38,637 nt of DNA from Alphaproteobacteria bacterium. Its GTDB lineage: Bacteria; Pseudomonadota; Alphaproteobacteria; RF32; CAG-239. Position numbers and translations under genes: made by a program. Numbering within the stretch: position 1 is the stretch's first letter; each line of letters begins with the position of its first letter. A model generated the notes under the pieces. The model was not told the DNA's origin. It ran no database searches and saw only the letters and a program-made list of their open reading frames with translations. Of the stretch, positions 1 through 8,060 are shown piece by piece. Where the stretch lies: positions 1-38,637 of the forward strand of contig JAGCXO010000044.1 of NCBI GenBank assembly GCA_017961285.1, given 5' to 3'.

Positions 1-467
1 TACCGTCAACCGCAAAAAGTCTTTTAGATATCGGCAGTGGGGCAGGGTTTCCCGGACTGGTATTAGCAATCATTGCCGCAGAAAAAACACCGTATTTAAA
101 AATCACCTTAGCAGAGAGTATAAAGAAGAAAACACTGTTTTTAAATTATGTAAAAGAAGAGCTCTCTCTAAACAACACGACTATATTAAACGAACGCGTA
201 GAAACAATAAAAAATAAAAAATTTTCCGCAATTACAGCAAGAGCTGTTACATCACTTGATGATCTTTTGAAATATGCAAATTTATTACTTGATAAAAACG
301 GCTTATGCATATTTCCAAAAGGAAAAAGTTATAAAGAAGAAATAGAGCAGGCTCAAAAACAATGGAAATTTTCTTTGACCATTGTTGACAGCAATACATC
401 AGAAGAAGGAAAAATACTAATTATAAAAAAACTTACTAAAAAAGGGAGAACAAAATGCCAAGAATAA
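1..467 (+). CDS. rsmG: 16S rRNA (guanine-N7) methyltransferase RsmG, 5' end cut by window edge
   Basis: The reading frame is open from base 3 and has lost its N-terminus at the window edge. It begins with PSTAKSLLDIGSGAGFPGL, the SAM-binding glycine motif of RsmG (GidB), which methylates G527 of 16S rRNA in the cytoplasm. The later 'AITARAVTSLDDLLKYA' segment and the 'GLCIFPKGKSY' stretch also fit the family (usual length about 200 residues). The stop codon at 465-467 overlaps the start of parA by 13 bases. The rsmG-parA-parB order is the classic origin-proximal arrangement, so this end of the window may be near oriC. The assignment is secure despite truncation. Confidence 0.93.
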   Translation, partial: PSTAKSLLDIGSGAGFPGLVLAIIAAEKTPYLKITLAESIKKKTLFLNYVKEELSLNNTTILNERVETIKNKKFSAITARAVTSLDDLLKYANLLLDKNGLCIFPKGKSYKEEIEQAQKQWKFSLTIVDSNTSEEGKILIIKKLTKKGRTKCQE

Positions 468-1234
468 TTGCTATTGCCAACCGCAAAGGAGGTGTCGGTA
501 AAACCACAACGGCAGTAAATGTTGCAACAGCGATGGCCGCGGTCGGCAAAAAAGTCTTGATAATAGACTTAGATCCGCAATCAAACGCTTCAACATCCTT
601 AGGTATAGATAAAAACAATTGTCAAATTTCTTCCTACAACTTAATAATGGGAGAAAGTTCAATAAGCAAAAGCGTTGTGTGGACGGAAGTTCCCAACCTT
701 TCAATAATTCCATCCTCGCCGGATTTAGCCGGAGCAGAAGTTGAATTAGCAAATAAACAGCACCGTGAATATGCGCTCAAAAAAGCCATACAAACAACAG
801 CATCTTCCTACGACTATATCCTAATAGACTGCCCTCCTTCACTTAGCCTTATTACAATAAACGCACTGGTTGCAGCCGATGCGGTTGTTGTTCCGCTGCA
901 ATGCGAATATTTGGCTCTCGAAGGAATAAGCGACTTAATAAAAAATCTCAATATTATCAAAAGACACTTTAACCCGAAACTGGAACTGCAAGGCGTTGTT
1001 CTCACAATGTATGATGGCCGAAACAATCTGAGCCAAATGGTAGAAGATGATGTAAGAAACTTTTTTGGTAAAAAGGTTTATCAAACGGTAATCCCGAGAA
1101 ACGTGAGAGTTTCCGAGGCTCCGTCACACGGCAAACCTGTTTTGCTATATGACCACAAATGCCAAGGATCACAAGCCTACATAAGTTTAACGGGAGAAAT
1201 ATTAAAAAGAGAAGGAGAAAGATTAGCATGCTAG
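455..1234 (+). CDS. parA: Chromosome-partitioning ATPase ParA (Soj)
   Basis: This 259-residue protein is a ParA-type ATPase that, with ParB bound at parS, segregates the origin region. It shows the deviant Walker A motif KGGVGKTT at residues 11-18 with both signature lysines, the DLDPQ motif at 38-42, and a Walker B strand ending in LIDCPP around residue 125. It lacks the N-terminal DNA-binding extension of plasmid ParA proteins, so it is the chromosomal type. A GGGAGA ribosome site lies before the ATG. It overlaps rsmG upstream and parB downstream (7 bases), so the three genes are probably one transcript with coupled translation. Confidence 0.96.
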   Translation: MPRIIAIANRKGGVGKTTTAVNVATAMAAVGKKVLIIDLDPQSNASTSLGIDKNNCQISSYNLIMGESSISKSVVWTEVPNLSIIPSSPDLAGAEVELANKQHREYALKKAIQTTASSYDYILIDCPPSLSLITINALVAADAVVVPLQCEYLALEGISDLIKNLNIIKRHFNPKLELQGVVLTMYDGRNNLSQMVEDDVRNFFGKKVYQTVIPRNVRVSEAPSHGKPVLLYDHKCQGSQAYISLTGEILKREGERLAC

Positions 1235-2106
1235 AAGATAACAACAAAAGAAAAAATCTAGGAAGAGGATTAGAAGCTTTGTTGGGAGATAAGGATTTTT
1301 CTTTAGACGATATAACAACACCTTTGGATATTGACAACAAAGACCACGTGAAAAAAATATCTATTGAACAGCTATCTGCATCCCCGTTTCAACCAAGAAT
1401 GACTTTTGATGAAGAAGCGCTCAATACATTAGCCGCCTCTATCAAAGAAAAAGGCATACTCCAGCCATTACTTGTTCGTCAAAAATTAAATGGAAACTAT
1501 GAAATTATAGCAGGCGAACGACGCTATAGAGCGGCACTCAAAGCCGGATTAAAAGAAATACCGGTTATGGTAAAAGATTTTTCCGATAAAGAAGTTTTGG
1601 AAGTAGCTTTGATTGAAAATATTCAAAGAGAAAATTTATCAGCAATCGAAGAAGCGGAAAGTCTGGAACAACTGATAAAATCATTTTCTCACACCCAAGA
1701 AAGTCTTTCTCAGGTCATAGGAAAATCAAGAAGTTACATTGCAAACACTCTGCGTTTGTTATCATTACCGATGTCGGTTCAGCAAAAAGTAAAAGATAAC
1801 AGCCTGACCGCCGGACACGTTCGTCCCTTAATAGGTCTCGAAAATGCCGAAGAACTGGCAGAAAAAATTATCAAAAAAGGGTTGAACGTAAGACAAGTAG
1901 AGGAACTTGTTCAACAAAGCAAAAACGTAAAACCTAAAAAAACAAAAAATAAAGACCAAGACATTATTGATATTGAAAACAACATCAAACATAACCTTGG
2001 GTTAAAAATAAAAATTTCAACAGCAAAAAACGGCGGTGGAAAAGTCGTTTTATCATATTCAGATTTATCTGAACTTGATAAAATACTTGATATTCTTCGT
2101 CGCTAA
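1228..2106 (+). CDS. parB: Chromosome-partitioning protein ParB (Spo0J), parS-binding CTPase family
   Basis: The protein is 292 residues if started at the ATG at 1228, which has a GAAGGAGA ribosome site and gives the typical ParB N-terminus MLEDNNKRKNLGRGLEALLG. The LGRGLEALLG box is the usual ParA-interacting segment. The N-terminal ParB domain follows, with the CTP-binding GERRYRA motif at 96-102 and ENIQREN at 130-136. A central helix-turn-helix (SLSQVIGKSRSYIANTLRLL) and a short C-terminal dimer domain complete it. A longer in-frame start at 1159 lies deep in parA and has no ribosome site. No full 16-base parS palindrome was found in the window. Confidence 0.95.
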   Translation: MLEDNNKRKNLGRGLEALLGDKDFSLDDITTPLDIDNKDHVKKISIEQLSASPFQPRMTFDEEALNTLAASIKEKGILQPLLVRQKLNGNYEIIAGERRYRAALKAGLKEIPVMVKDFSDKEVLEVALIENIQRENLSAIEEAESLEQLIKSFSHTQESLSQVIGKSRSYIANTLRLLSLPMSVQQKVKDNSLTAGHVRPLIGLENAEELAEKIIKKGLNVRQVEELVQQSKNVKPKKTKNKDQDIIDIENNIKHNLGLKIKISTAKNGGGKVVLSYSDLSELDKILDILRR

Positions 2107-2134
2107 AAACCAACAAGACTAAAAGGAGACTACA

Positions 2135-2365
2135 ATGAGTATATTGGATAAAATGATTGAAAACTGCAAAAAAGCCGGTTACGAAGCAACAGAAAACATC
2201 GAAAAAATAGCCAAAGCCAAAAATATGATGTTTGGAGAAAAAGAGTGGCAAAGATGCCCTTGTGACGGCAACAATGATAACAGATATTGCATTTCTGAAC
2301 TGTGCCGCAGTGATATTGAACGTGACGGAATATGTCATTGTCGTTGCTATCGAAAAGCAAAATAA
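2135..2365 (+). CDS. Small ferredoxin:thioredoxin reductase catalytic-subunit-like protein
   Basis: This 76-residue protein has a cysteine pattern like the catalytic beta chain of ferredoxin:thioredoxin reductase: CPC at 41-43, C52 and C57 (YCISELC in place of a second CPC), then CHC at 67-69 with an extra C71. In that family the cysteines bind a [4Fe-4S] cluster and form the adjacent redox disulfide. The N-terminal helix (MSILDKMIENCKKAGYEATENI) also fits. A good AAAGGAG ribosome site precedes the ATG, and the gene starts 28 bases after parB, so it probably rides on the par transcript. The middle cysteine pair is spaced differently from plant FTR, so cluster binding is an inference and the redox partner is unknown. 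Confidence 0.62.
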   Translation: MSILDKMIENCKKAGYEATENIEKIAKAKNMMFGEKEWQRCPCDGNNDNRYCISELCRSDIERDGICHCRCYRKAK

Positions 2366-2436
2366 ATAAAAGTAACTATATTTTTACAAACTAAGGTATA
2401 AACTGTTCCATAATTGAAACAAACAAGGAAAATCCG

Positions 2437-3411
2437 ATGGGAATATTCAAAAAAATACTTTTTGCCTTAGGAGTTCTTATACTTTTAATTTTAGGCAGTT
2501 TATATTTTGGTGAAGATATGGGCTTTTCAAGCGGAAGCGGCCTTTTAGGACTTATTATTGGTGCAATAGTAGTTTATATCTTTTTCAAAATGATCTTAAA
2601 AGCCATAGGATGTCTTCCGGCATTAATAATCATATTGGGAATAATCTTTTTCATTCTATATGCCATCGGTGCCTTAAACGGAGGGGGTAAAGAAATTATT
2701 CCCAACATAAAAAACTTTTTAGAGGCCAAAGACACTCCCCAGGAAGAAGGAATAATTTTATTTGAAGAGGATTCTCATCAAGATTTGCATATAAACGAAA
2801 ATTTTGAAGACCTTCAAGTAGAACAAAATGAAGATATCGAAGCAGAGCCAAGTGCTGAAGAAAAACCAAAAGAAAATATCATAAAAAAACTTACTGCAAA
2901 CAGCAACAAAACAAAGGAAAAAACAAAACCACACAATTATCCGATGGTATATGGCAATGCAAAAGTCATAACCGCAGACACTCTGCTTATACGTAACCAT
3001 GTTATTCGCTTATATGGGATTGCCGCCCCCTCGCAAAAACAAACTTGTGCAGATAACAAAGGTCATCCCTATACTTGTGGAAAGAAAGCTGCTCGCTGGC
3101 TACAAAACTGGATACTTGACGGTGAAATAAACTGCAGAATATTGCAAAAAACACCAAAATACATGGTAGCCACCTGCTCGTATGGAGAATATGACTTAGG
3201 CGCGGCTCTAATTATGGCCGGATGGGCTGTAGCACTGCCGCAAAATAAGGTTTATGCCCCATACGAGGAAGAAGCAAAAAGAAATCGTAGCGGAATGTGG
3301 AACGGAACCTTTTACAAACCCTGGGATTGGGAAAAAATACAAAATCAAAAGCCAAAAATAAAAGTTATAAAACCCAAAACCAACAAAAAAAGGCTGTGGG
3401 ATTATCTTTAG
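2437..3411 (+). CDS. Membrane-anchored SNase-like (thermonuclease-fold) protein with altered active site
   Basis: The 324-residue protein has three likely membrane segments at about 5-22, 34-52 and 57-80. An acidic linker (about 95-165) leads to a C-terminal staphylococcal-nuclease-like domain at about 170-308. Family features include the VITADTLLI strand, the IRLYGIAAP turn, paired cysteines (C204, C214) typical of proteobacterial members, and the RSGMWNG-F-PWDW ending. The nuclease active site is not intact: the usual GIDAPE reads GIAAPS (both acidic residues lost at 196 and 199), and the YGR arginine is missing (KYMVATC at 241-247). R191 is kept. It may be a binding rather than cutting domain. 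It is unlinked in function to its neighbours. Confidence 0.75.
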   Translation: MGIFKKILFALGVLILLILGSLYFGEDMGFSSGSGLLGLIIGAIVVYIFFKMILKAIGCLPALIIILGIIFFILYAIGALNGGGKEIIPNIKNFLEAKDTPQEEGIILFEEDSHQDLHINENFEDLQVEQNEDIEAEPSAEEKPKENIIKKLTANSNKTKEKTKPHNYPMVYGNAKVITADTLLIRNHVIRLYGIAAPSQKQTCADNKGHPYTCGKKAARWLQNWILDGEINCRILQKTPKYMVATCSYGEYDLGAALIMAGWAVALPQNKVYAPYEEEAKRNRSGMWNGTFYKPWDWEKIQNQKPKIKVIKPKTNKKRLWDYL

Positions 3412-3423
3412 TTAGGTAAAATC

Positions 3424-3873
3424 ATGGAGTTTATCTGCAACACAGAAGAAGACACAGTCAAATTTGGTCAAAAACTTGCTACCTTTGCCAAAAAAGGAGA
3501 TGTTTTTGCCCTATACGGAACACTTGGAATGGGAAAAACGGTCCTGTCGCGTGCCTTTATCCAAAAGCTTTGCGATACCTCCGAAGTTCCAAGTCCCACA
3601 TTTACTTTGTTACAAATATATAATTCTCCAAAATTTCCAATATATCACTTTGATCTTTATCGCCTGAAATCCCCGGAAGAAATTTTCGAAATAGGTATGG
3701 AAGAAGCTATTTATGACGGAGTGAGTCTTATAGAATGGCCGGAAAAAATGGGAGGATATATTCCTAAAAAATCATTTAAAATAAATATTTTACCGTATAA
3801 AAAAGGCCGCAAAATTATTATTGATAGCGAACTTTTAGAGCAAAAACAAAGGTTAGAACAAATTGATAAATAA
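3424..3873 (+). CDS. tsaE: tRNA threonylcarbamoyladenosine biosynthesis ATPase TsaE
   Basis: The 149-residue product matches TsaE (YjeE), the ATPase that works with TsaB and TsaD to put threonylcarbamoyl on A37 of ANN-decoding tRNAs. It has the P-loop GTLGMGKT at 32-39, the SPTFTLLQIY segment and the YHFDLYRL motif that follows it, and the late LIEWPEKM motif, all family hallmarks at normal length. The gene starts 13 bases after the SNase-like gene, and its end overlaps hprK by 11 bases. In many alphaproteobacteria tsaE is followed by a phosphotransferase gene; here hprK takes the adjacent position. Confidence 0.94.
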   Translation: MEFICNTEEDTVKFGQKLATFAKKGDVFALYGTLGMGKTVLSRAFIQKLCDTSEVPSPTFTLLQIYNSPKFPIYHFDLYRLKSPEEIFEIGMEEAIYDGVSLIEWPEKMGGYIPKKSFKINILPYKKGRKIIIDSELLEQKQRLEQIDK

Positions 3874-4291
3874 AAATATACATGCCAACGCAGTCTGCCT
3901 AAAAAACAAAGGAATACTAATAACCGGTCCGTCCGGAAGCGGAAAATCTGACTTGACATTACGCCTAATTCTTAACCATAACGCTGTTCTCATATCCGAC
4001 GATAGAACGCTTGTAGAATGCTCGAACGGTGTTTTAAAAGCCTCTTGTCCGCAAAATATTAGAGGAATGCTGGAAGTTCGTGGGGTAGGGATTTGTAATT
4101 TTAATACAAAGCCGACAGCAAAAATATCTCTCATAGTAAAACTGGTATCATCACGAGCAAAAATTGAACGTCTGCCCGAGATAAAAACAACAGAAATTCT
4201 CGGCATAAAGATTCCCACAATAGAACTTTATGCTTTTGAGTCCTCAGCCCCCGAAAAAATCATAGCTGCTGCCTGTTATCAAAAAAAATAG
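3863..4291 (+). CDS. hprK: HPr kinase/phosphorylase, short alphaproteobacterial form
   Basis: This 142-residue protein corresponds to the catalytic C-terminal half of HPr kinase/phosphorylase, which phosphorylates a serine of HPr-type PTS proteins. It has the Walker A motif GPSGSGKS at 22-29, the LISDD motif at 43-47 and the HprK signature EVRGVGI at 71-77. The N-terminal domain found in Firmicutes is absent, as is normal in alphaproteobacteria, where the protein regulates the nitrogen PTS. The start is a TTG at 3863 inside the end of tsaE; no in-frame ATG exists close by, so translational coupling is likely. No other PTS gene lies in the window. Confidence 0.9.
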   Translation: MINKNIHANAVCLKNKGILITGPSGSGKSDLTLRLILNHNAVLISDDRTLVECSNGVLKASCPQNIRGMLEVRGVGICNFNTKPTAKISLIVKLVSSRAKIERLPEIKTTEILGIKIPTIELYAFESSAPEKIIAAACYQKK

Positions 4292-4297
4292 AATTAC

Positions 4298-4326
4298 TTG
4301 CCTTTTAAAAACGATTATTTTATTAT
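4298..4326 (+). promoter_or_regulatory. Candidate sigma-70 promoter for mlaE
   Basis: TTGCCT (4298-4303) and TATTAT (4321-4326) are separated by 17 bases in the 61-base gap between hprK and mlaE. This is the only sizeable gap between 2.4 and 8.0 kb and is a sensible place for a promoter driving mlaE-mlaF-radA-cvpA. Prediction by eye only. Confidence 0.42.
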
Positions 4327-4352
4327 ACTTGGCATAAACAAAGGAAAAGGCA

Positions 4353-5144
4353 ATGTTCAAAAAATATATAGGAAATTTTCTACAAACACTGGGTAGTCCT
4401 CTAGCCAATTTTATCAAACGTATCGGCGAATTATCACTTTTTATTATCCAATCTGTTTACAATTGTGTGACACCGCCTATATATTTAAAAAATCTCATCA
4501 AACAAATGGTAGATATAGGTTTTTATTCTTTGCCTGTAGTCGCTTTAACCACCGTTTTTGCAGGTATGGTTATTGCCTTGCAAACAAACGCAGGTTTTTC
4601 AAGTTACGGAGCGGAAAGCGCAGTGGCTTCAGTGGTTTTAATCGCAGTAACACGTGAATTGGCTCCGGTATTTTCAGGTCTTATGGTTGCCGGACGAATA
4701 GGTGCGGCTATGGCTGCCGAAATCGGAACAATGAGAGTTACAGAGCAAATTGATGCCTTGTCAACTTTATCAACCAACCCCTTCAAATATCTTGTAACCC
4801 CCCGTCTGCTGGCTGGAATATTAGTATTACCATTATTAGTCCTGATCGGGGATATAATAGGCATATTCGGAGGATATACGGTTGCTATATACCAGCTGGA
4901 TTATAATGCAGCAAATTATATTAATACAACAATAAATGAACTCCAAAGTATAGATGTAATAACAGGTTTGATAAAAGGAGCTGTTTTTGGATTTATAATA
5001 GCTCTTATGGGATGCTACAACGGATATAAGTCAAAAGGAGGAGCACAAGGTGTCGGAAATGCCACAACCAATGCCGTTGTTTCTTCATCAATCCTAATTC
5101 TTATATGCAATTATATCATAACCGGAATGATTTTTGCCAAATAG
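4353..5144 (+). CDS. mlaE: MlaE-family ABC transporter permease (phospholipid/intermembrane lipid transport)
   Basis: The 263-residue membrane protein is an MlaE/YrbE permease, the inner-membrane channel of the ABC complex that moves phospholipids between inner and outer membrane. It shows the family core: an amphipathic N-terminal helix, the AVTRELAPVFSGLMVAGRIGAAMAAEIGTM block split over residues 97-128, the EQIDAL segment, and about five membrane helices. The C-terminal block YNGYKSKGGAQGVGNATT is also typical. The gene is followed after 9 bases by its ATPase. The substrate-binding MlaD and the MlaB/MlaC partners are not next to it, so they must be elsewhere or absent. Confidence 0.93.
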   Translation: MFKKYIGNFLQTLGSPLANFIKRIGELSLFIIQSVYNCVTPPIYLKNLIKQMVDIGFYSLPVVALTTVFAGMVIALQTNAGFSSYGAESAVASVVLIAVTRELAPVFSGLMVAGRIGAAMAAEIGTMRVTEQIDALSTLSTNPFKYLVTPRLLAGILVLPLLVLIGDIIGIFGGYTVAIYQLDYNAANYINTTINELQSIDVITGLIKGAVFGFIIALMGCYNGYKSKGGAQGVGNATTNAVVSSSILILICNYIITGMIFAK

Positions 5145-5153
5145 GAGAAGAAA

Positions 5154-5924
5154 ATGGATAAAAATACAACCAAAATAAGTATTAAAAATCTTCACAAATC
5201 CTTTGGCCCAAAAGTTGTTTTGGATGGTGTAGATTTGGAAGTAAAACAAGGTGAATCCTTGGTTGTTATAGGTGGTTCAGGCACAGGAAAATCCGTGCTC
5301 ATAAAGTGTATTCAAGGCCTGATATCTCCCGACGAAGGCTCAATAAAAATTGATGGCAAAGAAAGTGTCGGTATAGATAAAAAAGAGGCCGAAATATTAT
5401 ATTCAAAAATGGGCATGCTTTTTCAGGGCGGCGCACTGTTTGACAGCCTGAGTGTTTGGGAAAATGTGGCCTTTGGCTTGCTGGAAAACAAAAAAATGCC
5501 TCGAAAACTTGCTAAAAAACAAGCTATAAAATATCTGAACCAAGTTGGATTAAGTGCCGACGTAGCAGATTTATCTCCGTCAGAATTGTCTGGAGGAATG
5601 CAAAAAAGAGTTGGCTTAGCTCGGGCAATAGCCACCCAACCGGAAATAATCTTTTTTGATGAGCCAACTACAGGGCTTGATCCGATTATGGCAGACGTAA
5701 TCAACGATTTAATTATAACTTCGGTCAAAAAAATCGGAGCTAGCGCCCTGACTATAACGCACGATATGGCTTCTGCCCGAAAAATTGCGGATAGAATAGC
5801 AATGCTGTATAAAGGAAAAATTATTTGGCAGGGAACAGTAAAAGAGTTGAAAAAAACGGACAATCCGTATGTTCTCCAATTCATAAACGGCAGTTCAGAA
5901 GGTCCGATAAAAGTAGAGGTTTAG
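5154..5924 (+). CDS. mlaF: MlaF-family ABC transporter ATP-binding protein
   Basis: The 256-residue ATPase partners the preceding MlaE permease on the cytoplasmic face. It has Walker A GGSGTGKS at 40-47, a Q-loop (LFQGGALFDSL, around 89-99) whose GALFDSL is characteristic of the Mkl/MlaF subfamily, the signature LSGGMQ at 145-150, Walker B FFDEPTTGLDP ending in D169-E170, and the switch histidine in LTITHDM. An AGGAGAAGAAA ribosome site lies before the ATG. It ends 3 bases before radA, so the two genes are translated from one message. Confidence 0.94.
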   Translation: MDKNTTKISIKNLHKSFGPKVVLDGVDLEVKQGESLVVIGGSGTGKSVLIKCIQGLISPDEGSIKIDGKESVGIDKKEAEILYSKMGMLFQGGALFDSLSVWENVAFGLLENKKMPRKLAKKQAIKYLNQVGLSADVADLSPSELSGGMQKRVGLARAIATQPEIIFFDEPTTGLDPIMADVINDLIITSVKKIGASALTITHDMASARKIADRIAMLYKGKIIWQGTVKELKKTDNPYVLQFINGSSEGPIKVEV

Positions 5925-5927
5925 AAA

Positions 5928-7301
5928 ATGGCAAAAAAAACGCTTATACAATATGTTTGTCAAAATTGTGGCGCCATATATCCGAAATGGCAGGGAAAAT
6001 GCGATGCTTGCGGTGAATGGAACACCATATTGGAAGAAAAAACAGCAAACGAAGGATTTTCCAACATAAAAAGCACAAACAAAGGCCATAAAATAGAATT
6101 TTTTGACCTAAACGGCGTTACTCAAAATCTTGAAAGAATATCGACCGGAATAAAAGAATTGGATCGTGTTAGCGGTGGCGGTCTTGTTGCTGGTTCGGTA
6201 ATATTGGTCGGAGGAGATCCCGGAATTGGTAAATCAACACTTTTATTACAAGCCTGCGCCAGTATAGCCAATCAAGCCTCAAACCCCGAATGTTATTACA
6301 TATCCGGAGAAGAGGCACTCGATCAGGTAAGAATAAGAGCCAAGAGATTAGGGCTTGAAAAATCACCGGTAAAATTAGCTTCTGCCACCGATATAAAAGA
6401 TATTATAGTCACTTTGGAAAAAACATCAGCCAAAGTTGTTGTTATTGATTCCATCCAAACAATGTATTTAGAAGAGGCTGAATCAACTCCCGGAAGTGTT
6501 TCCCAAGTCAGAGCCTGCGCTTATGAGCTCATAAAATTAGCCAAAAAGAAAGGTTTTGTTTTGTTTTTGGTAGGACATGTCACCAAACAGGGCTCAATCG
6601 CCGGTCCTCGCGTTTTGGAACATATGGTTGATACGGTTCTTTATTTTGAAGGCGAAAGAGGACACCAATTCAGAATTTTGCGAGCCGTCAAAAACCGTTA
6701 CGGTGCAACAGATGAAATCGGTGTTTTTGAAATGCAAGACAAAGGTTTGGCAGAAGTAGATAACCCGTCCGCACTGTTCTTAGCGGAAAGACAAGGCAAT
6801 ATATCCGGCTCATGTGTTTTTGCCGGTATAGAAGGTTCTCGCCCTGTTTTGGTGGAAATACAGGCACTAGTCAGCCCAACCGGATACGCAAGCCCCAAAA
6901 GAGCTGTTGTTGGTTGGGACACTAGCCGTTTATCAATGGTTTTGGCTGTTTTAGAGGCAAGAGGTGGTCTCAACCTGAGCAGCCAAGATGTCTATCTGAA
7001 CATAGCCGGAGGCCTGAAAATATCGGAACCTGCAGCAGACTTAGCAGTGGCTATGGCTATAATTTCATCTTTGACCAATCGACCTTTACCATCTGATATG
7101 GTAATTTTTGGCGAGATAGGACTTTCTGGTGAAGTCAGAGCCGTAAGTCAACCGAGCCTGCGGCTGAAAGAGGCTCAAAAGCTTGGCTTTAAGAGCGCAA
7201 TAATTCCTTCGCAATACAAAAAAGACAGTAAATTAAATTCGGCAGAAATATCTTTGCACGAAATTGGCAATGTTCAAAAGCTAATCAATTGGTTTAATTA
7301 G
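5928..7301 (+). CDS. radA: DNA repair protein RadA (Sms)
   Basis: The 457-residue protein is RadA, a RecA-related ATPase that drives branch migration at recombination intermediates. It has the N-terminal zinc finger with C11, C14, C25 and C28. The P-loop GDPGIGKST is at 96-104, and the RadA-specific KNRYG motif at 255-259 stands for the usual KNRFG. A Lon-protease-like C-terminal domain follows from about 290. The length is normal. It lies between mlaF and cvpA with gaps of 3 and 9 bases. No truncation or frameshift is seen. Confidence 0.96.
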   Translation: MAKKTLIQYVCQNCGAIYPKWQGKCDACGEWNTILEEKTANEGFSNIKSTNKGHKIEFFDLNGVTQNLERISTGIKELDRVSGGGLVAGSVILVGGDPGIGKSTLLLQACASIANQASNPECYYISGEEALDQVRIRAKRLGLEKSPVKLASATDIKDIIVTLEKTSAKVVVIDSIQTMYLEEAESTPGSVSQVRACAYELIKLAKKKGFVLFLVGHVTKQGSIAGPRVLEHMVDTVLYFEGERGHQFRILRAVKNRYGATDEIGVFEMQDKGLAEVDNPSALFLAERQGNISGSCVFAGIEGSRPVLVEIQALVSPTGYASPKRAVVGWDTSRLSMVLAVLEARGGLNLSSQDVYLNIAGGLKISEPAADLAVAMAIISSLTNRPLPSDMVIFGEIGLSGEVRAVSQPSLRLKEAQKLGFKSAIIPSQYKKDSKLNSAEISLHEIGNVQKLINWFN

Positions 7302-7310
7302 GAAAAAGAT

Positions 7311-7997
7311 ATGAATAATTTGGATATATTTATTTTGATAGTTTTTTTAATCTCCGGACTAATTTCTCTTAACCGCGGATTGATTAAAGAAATCCTTTCG
7401 ATAATGGGTTGGGTTTTTGCGATTGTAACAATCATCTTTATGTTGCCGATAGCAAAACCGTTGCTAAGCGTATATATCAAAAATGAAACTATGACCTCGA
7501 TAGTTGCCTCAATAGGCATTCTTATACTCTTTTTTATAATTTGGATAATCATAACCTCACAAATTGTTAACAAGATTCGCTCAAGCAAAATAAGCACTCT
7601 TGACCGAATTTTCGGGCTGTTTTTTGGTTTTTTGCGCGCATGCATTTTGGTAATTTTGTTCAACATAATGGTAGGTTGGATCCTAACTCCCGAAGAACAA
7701 CCTGAAGTATTCAAGAAATCAAAATATTTTCAGCTTGCCGGCGACTTTGCTGAACCGATTGAAAAATTATTGCCAAAGAACAAAAAGTCAGAAGAAGGCG
7801 AGGAAAAGACCGAAGAAAAAATTGATAGCGTTTTATCAGAGAACATTGATAAACTCTTTGAAAAAATGGTTCAGCCCAAAGTCGAAAATCCCGATGCCAA
7901 ATCTGCAGGCGAACCCAAAAAACAAGAGCAGGGCGGTTATAACAGCAACGAGCAAAAAAATCTCGATCGCCTGATAGAAATGACAATAGAGGAATAA
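7311..7997 (+). CDS. cvpA: CvpA family membrane protein
   Basis: The 228-residue protein has about four membrane helices within residues 1-125 followed by a hydrophilic, lysine/glutamate-rich tail. The N-terminal pattern (LISGLISLNRGLIKEILSIM and the following helix) is the CvpA fold seen in colicin V production protein and its alphaproteobacterial relatives, whose exact role is still unclear but relates to envelope homeostasis. In many alphaproteobacteria radA-cvpA is followed by purF; here a terminator and the convergent rpsA follow directly, so purF has moved or been lost. The charged tail is longer than in the shortest members. Confidence 0.85.
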   Translation: MNNLDIFILIVFLISGLISLNRGLIKEILSIMGWVFAIVTIIFMLPIAKPLLSVYIKNETMTSIVASIGILILFFIIWIIITSQIVNKIRSSKISTLDRIFGLFFGFLRACILVILFNIMVGWILTPEEQPEVFKKSKYFQLAGDFAEPIEKLLPKNKKSEEGEEKTEEKIDSVLSENIDKLFEKMVQPKVENPDAKSAGEPKKQEQGGYNSNEQKNLDRLIEMTIEE

Positions 7998-8018
7998 AAA
8001 CCTTTATACAAACAAAAA

Positions 8019-8047
8019 AACCGCCCCAAAAGGAGCGGTTCTTTTTT
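8019..8047. terminator. Bidirectional intrinsic terminator between cvpA and rpsA
   Basis: AACCGCCCC (8019-8027) pairs with GGAGCGGTT (8032-8040) across an AAAA loop with one mismatch. A T-run follows on the plus strand (8041-8047), and the A-run at 8014-8020 gives a T-run on the minus strand. It sits between two converging genes and would stop both. Confidence 0.85.
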
Positions 8048-8060
8048 AATAATCAAAAGA

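Noticed and set aside
1345-1360. Possible parS site inside parB
   Set aside because: The CACGTGAAA core fits one half of the parS consensus, but the left half does not match, leaving about 10 of 16 bases. That is too weak to call.
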